From Chrysomallon squamiferum (Eukaryota; Mollusca; Gastropoda; Neomphalida; Peltospiridae): 64,000 nucleotides of DNA. Where the stretch lies: NCBI GenBank assembly GCA_012295275.1, contig CM022679.1, forward strand, positions 21,206,110 through 21,270,109. Reading direction: 5' to 3'. Below the pieces are notes generated by a model. That model worked only from the letters and a program-made list of their open reading frames with translations. It had not been told where the DNA came from and ran no database searches. Made by a program: the position numbers and the translations under genes. Shown here piece after piece: positions 42,601 to 47,323 of the stretch; the stretch's first letter is position 1, and every line of letters starts with the position of its first letter.

Positions 42601-45600
42601 GAAATTGGTATTTTTAAGGAATAATATTCTCTTATTAAAAATATTGTGTCCTGGTAGCAGACAATATCAATTCTGTTACACACAAAATACAAAGTTCTTA
42701 CATTAAAGTGAAATTACACAGAATACTTTAATTCAGCTTATACACATAACACAAAACTGAAATCACACTGGTGTAGATCATTTGACAATAAAACAAATTG
42801 TGCACCACTTGTGAATACAGTTCTATTCTGTATTACATGGTAAATTAGGTACCCAAACTGCCTTAATAATACCAGTTATATTTTTGTAGTATTTGTTACA
42901 TTATAATATATTTTTATAGGTGAATGTGGCAAAAATATAAAGTAAAATACTCACGTTACATGAATTATGCATATTACAGTAATTCTGTTTAATTTACTGC
43001 ATTTGATCAGAAAAATAAAATAGTTTATTAATACTGCAATAATAATAATAATAATAAATAAATAAATAAATAAAATTTAAAAAATTATTATTCTTTAATA
43101 AAGGACTTTAAAAAAAGAAAAGAAATAGTAATAATAATAATTATGAATAAATAGAGATGTAAAAAAAAAAAAAAAAAAAAAAAAATTACTGTATTTTAAT
43201 AGTAACAGATTTCAAAAAAAAGAAGAAAAATATCAATTCAGTTACAAAATTATTGCTAATAATAAATATAAAATTGAGAAAATGAATCTACATATTTAGT
43301 GCCTGTTATTAACAATCTCTGTGTGTGGAATGATTAAAAACTATCCATCATCATCATTACCACCACCATCATCATCATCATCATCATCAACTACATTAAC
43401 TCAAGTTTGTGCTTTTTCTAAATTCTGTACAATTAATAACGAGATTTCAAAACTAGTCACAATGTCCAACAGAAACACATTGACGCCGACGAGGTTGCTG
43501 AAAATGTTAAATGCTGATGTCGCTGATCTTTTACCATCAGGTTCAGAGTCACCAGGGGCAGTTCGCAAGATCATGGCTTTGACGGACAAAGTTCGTCCTC
43601 ATAACCCCAAAATTCCCGTTCCAGCAGTCACTAGCCCCATCTCGGGGCGCCGGGGCCAGACTTCACCCCGCCACGGGGCGAGGCTGCAGCACATGGTACA
43701 CCTGTCTCCTGAGAGCTCCTCCGTCATCAGTCTTAGTAACATGCATATAGGCAAGCCCATTCGAACGGGTAAGAATGGCCGCCACGTTTTAACAGGCTTT
43801 CCCCTTGTTGTCAGTGGATGAAATTTGTTGTGTAAATATTTGAATGCTAATAGGAAAAGTAATAGGAATTTAGGATGTTTTTTTTTTTTTTTTGTGAATT
43901 AAATGTAAGAATGGTTTAATTATTGAAGATTTGAAATTAATATATTTATTTAATTTCGTTATGTTTTATTTATAGTTATTTCGTTCTTTTATTTCATTTT
44001 ATTTTTTTAAAATTTTAATTATTATTATTGTTGTTATTTTTGTTTATTTATTTAGTATTAAAAAAATCACAAAAACATTTGGGTGGTCATTTATCCTTTC
44101 CTTTAATGGAAAAAAACTAAAACTATTAATAATTTGCAAATGTATTACGAAGCCTTTCAATTTGATTGATATAAAAACTTTGATTCAGAAATTAATTTTG
44201 AAAACAAAATAAACAAAAATAAAATAATTTTCATTTACACAAGGGAAAGCCCAGGCCAGTGCATGCATGGGGGATGCATGCTATGATCTGTTTTGTGTCG
44301 CTTTTGTGTTGCTTTGTGAATGTTTAGCTTGTTCTATCATTTATTTTCATTCTCTTATTGATTTTATAAAGCATTATTTTTTTTTTTTTTTTTTTCTAAT
44401 TTCTGAAGTCATATTTGTGAGAAAGCCTGTCATTTACATTTGCTTTATGAATTTGAGAGCATTCCATTAATCACTGGATTTGGTACATTGATTTTGTTTT
44501 TTTGTTTAGCCGAGAGAAAAATATCGACAGAGATTTGTTACAGATGTATAATAATGTCTGAATATTAATAATTTTTATAATAATAATAATGTTGCATCTG
44601 TTTAAAAAATATTTTTAATAATAATAATAATAATGAATAAAAGATAACAAAAAAAGAATAAATTAATTTTTAAACATATGAAAAATAATAATATTACAAA
44701 TGAAAAAAGATAATAAGATACACAAAAAATATTAAAATTAATAAATACTGTAAGAAAATAAAAGACAACAAAAAATTACATTGTAATTTTTTTTTTTTTT
44801 AATTTTAATAATTTCTGTTTATTCTGTATTATTTTCTTCTAATTTTTCAATTTCTGTCAGTTCATAGACATAATAATAAAAGTAATAGTTAAATAGTTTT
44901 ATTTTCCTAATTTATTTGTATAATTTCTCAATATTTTATATAAGTATTATTTTTTTTCCTTCTTCTTTTAAAAAAAAGCAGGAGAAAGGGATATAATTTG
45001 TGTCTGTGTCTGTGTCATATTTGTATTGTTCTACATAATATCTGTATATTAAACCAGTGATGTTTGTAATTCAGCATCTATAGGTTCTACTGACTCAGCG
45101 AGCCCCACAAACAGTGTGAAAAGTTACCAGCAGCAGAGCTCCTCCGAGACAGACTCGGGTCACTGCTTCGACAGCCACAGCAGCAGTTCCATTGGCTCCT
45201 ACAACTCTCCTCCAGAACTGAGAAAGGCTGGACAAGCAGGTACACACCGTTTCATAGTTAATTTTCCCATCTTTACATTTATATTTAGTTTAATATTTAA
45301 TGTCGAAATAGTAGACACCACCATATGTTAGCAGGTTCACTGTATTTAATGCACACATTAGTTAAAGATATTTATTTAACTTTAAATTATTTACTTCAGA
45401 TTTATATTTGGTTAATGTTTACTAATATTAAAACAGCAGATGCTCATACCTTGATTTGGAATAAAGTAGAAATTAGAAAATATTTTCTACACTTACAAAT
45501 TATGTATATCTTTTATTAATATTTATTGTTGAAACAGTAGATGACTCATACTTCTTAGATGTATGTTGTGTTGTCTGCATGTTTACATAGAATTATTCAA

Positions 45601-46913
45601 GTTTGTTGTGGTCATGTTGTTACACAGATATGACATATGTTTTTAAAATTGTTAACAATTATGTTAAATATAACAGTTATGGAAACACTGCCAGTTTTGC
45701 ATAATGAATGACACTGTAATTTAAATATTATTTATGTTATAATGTAAGTTAATATATTTAATTCTAAAATTATTCCTTGTCTAGAGATTAAAGGGTCTCA
45801 TCTACCTAATGTTCATTATGCATTATTCACATAATATGTGATATATATAATATATTATTTTATTTATGGGTCCTGGTTAAATGTTGTTTTGTATTGAAAT
45901 GGACAGTTATGCATGTTTTCTACAACTAACATGGAATGTTGAATGAAAATGAAAAAATATTAATTTATACTTATACAAGATTATGATTATTATTATTATT
46001 ATTGTTTATTTATTTATTATAAAAATAGTGACAACATTTTTATTTCCATTTCTTTTACTTGTATAAAAATAATTTTAATACATAATTTGTATAAAATTAT
46101 ATTGTTATTTAAAAAATAATAATAATATGAATAATAACAAGCAAAGTCTCTTTGAAATAATTAAATTAAAGAAATCATGTATAAGCATGTATGTCTGAAA
46201 ATATTGATGTGTGTAATTATTATATTTTTTATTACATGCATGTTGTGGTTTTTATACATGCAGAGTCTGATCTAACATTTTCTGAAATTTTCATATTTAT
46301 TACATTCAACTTGCATGTGTTTGATAAATTTACAGCAGTATCTTCTCTTTTTTTCGTTTTTAATTTTCGTTCACATTTCTCTGTGCTGTTTTTAAAACAG
46401 TTAAGTAATTGAAAAATTTCTTTTGTTGTTTTTGAGTAAGCATTTCTTCAATATTTCTTCAAATAGTAAAATAAATTTAAAATGAAAAAAAAAAAAAGAA
46501 TAAAAAAAGAATAAACATAATAATAAGAAAAAACCCAATAATAAGAAACATTAATAAATTGTAAAGACTTTCTATTTTCTCTACAGGAAACTAATTATAT
46601 AGTTCAGCTTAAAAAAAGTAATATAGCCATAGTAACAAACAGTAAGTTGTTAAAAAATAAAAAAATAAAAATAAAAATAAAAATAAATAAATATTTCAAA
46701 AAAGGAGAGGAAACAAAAAGAAGAAATGTGTCCCTGAATCAGTGAGAGAATGGAATAAAAAAAAAATATTTTTGTTTATTAGGTCAGAATGTTTCTTAAT
46801 TAACAGTTAATTAATATGAGACATGTGTTTTGATATTAGTAATTTAAAAAGGGTGAAAACAAATAATACATTAAATATGCTACTTAAGTTAACAACAACA
46901 AAAAAAAAAATAA

Positions 46914-46944
<31 letters not shown>

Positions 46945-47280
46945 ATGATAAAAAATTTAATAATAATAATAAGTTATAAAGTAAAATAATTATTTACAGT
47001 TTTGTTATGCTGATATTTTTTCAACAGTATACAATAGCTTCCAGCACCATAGTTCTTCATTTCCTCAGTTACGTGGACGGCCACGCCCGCCGTCATACCA
47101 CATCGTCATGCAAAACACAGTAATGTCTGCCCCCACAGGTGAGAGAGATTCACTTCTGTAAATAAAAATAAAAAAGTTGAAAGAAATTTCAAGAAATTAA
47201 ACTTTATAAAATACCCAATAGATTTTTTGGTAATTTGTTTTGTGGATGATGAAATTGGTAAAAAAAAAAAAAAAAAAATA

Positions 47281-47323
<43 letters not shown>

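Noticed and set aside
43458-43540. Upstream extension of the exon at 43541
   Set aside because: The frame is open, but an acceptor there (after tccaacag) does not match the phase of the previous exon, and the vertebrate alignment starts exactly at 43541.
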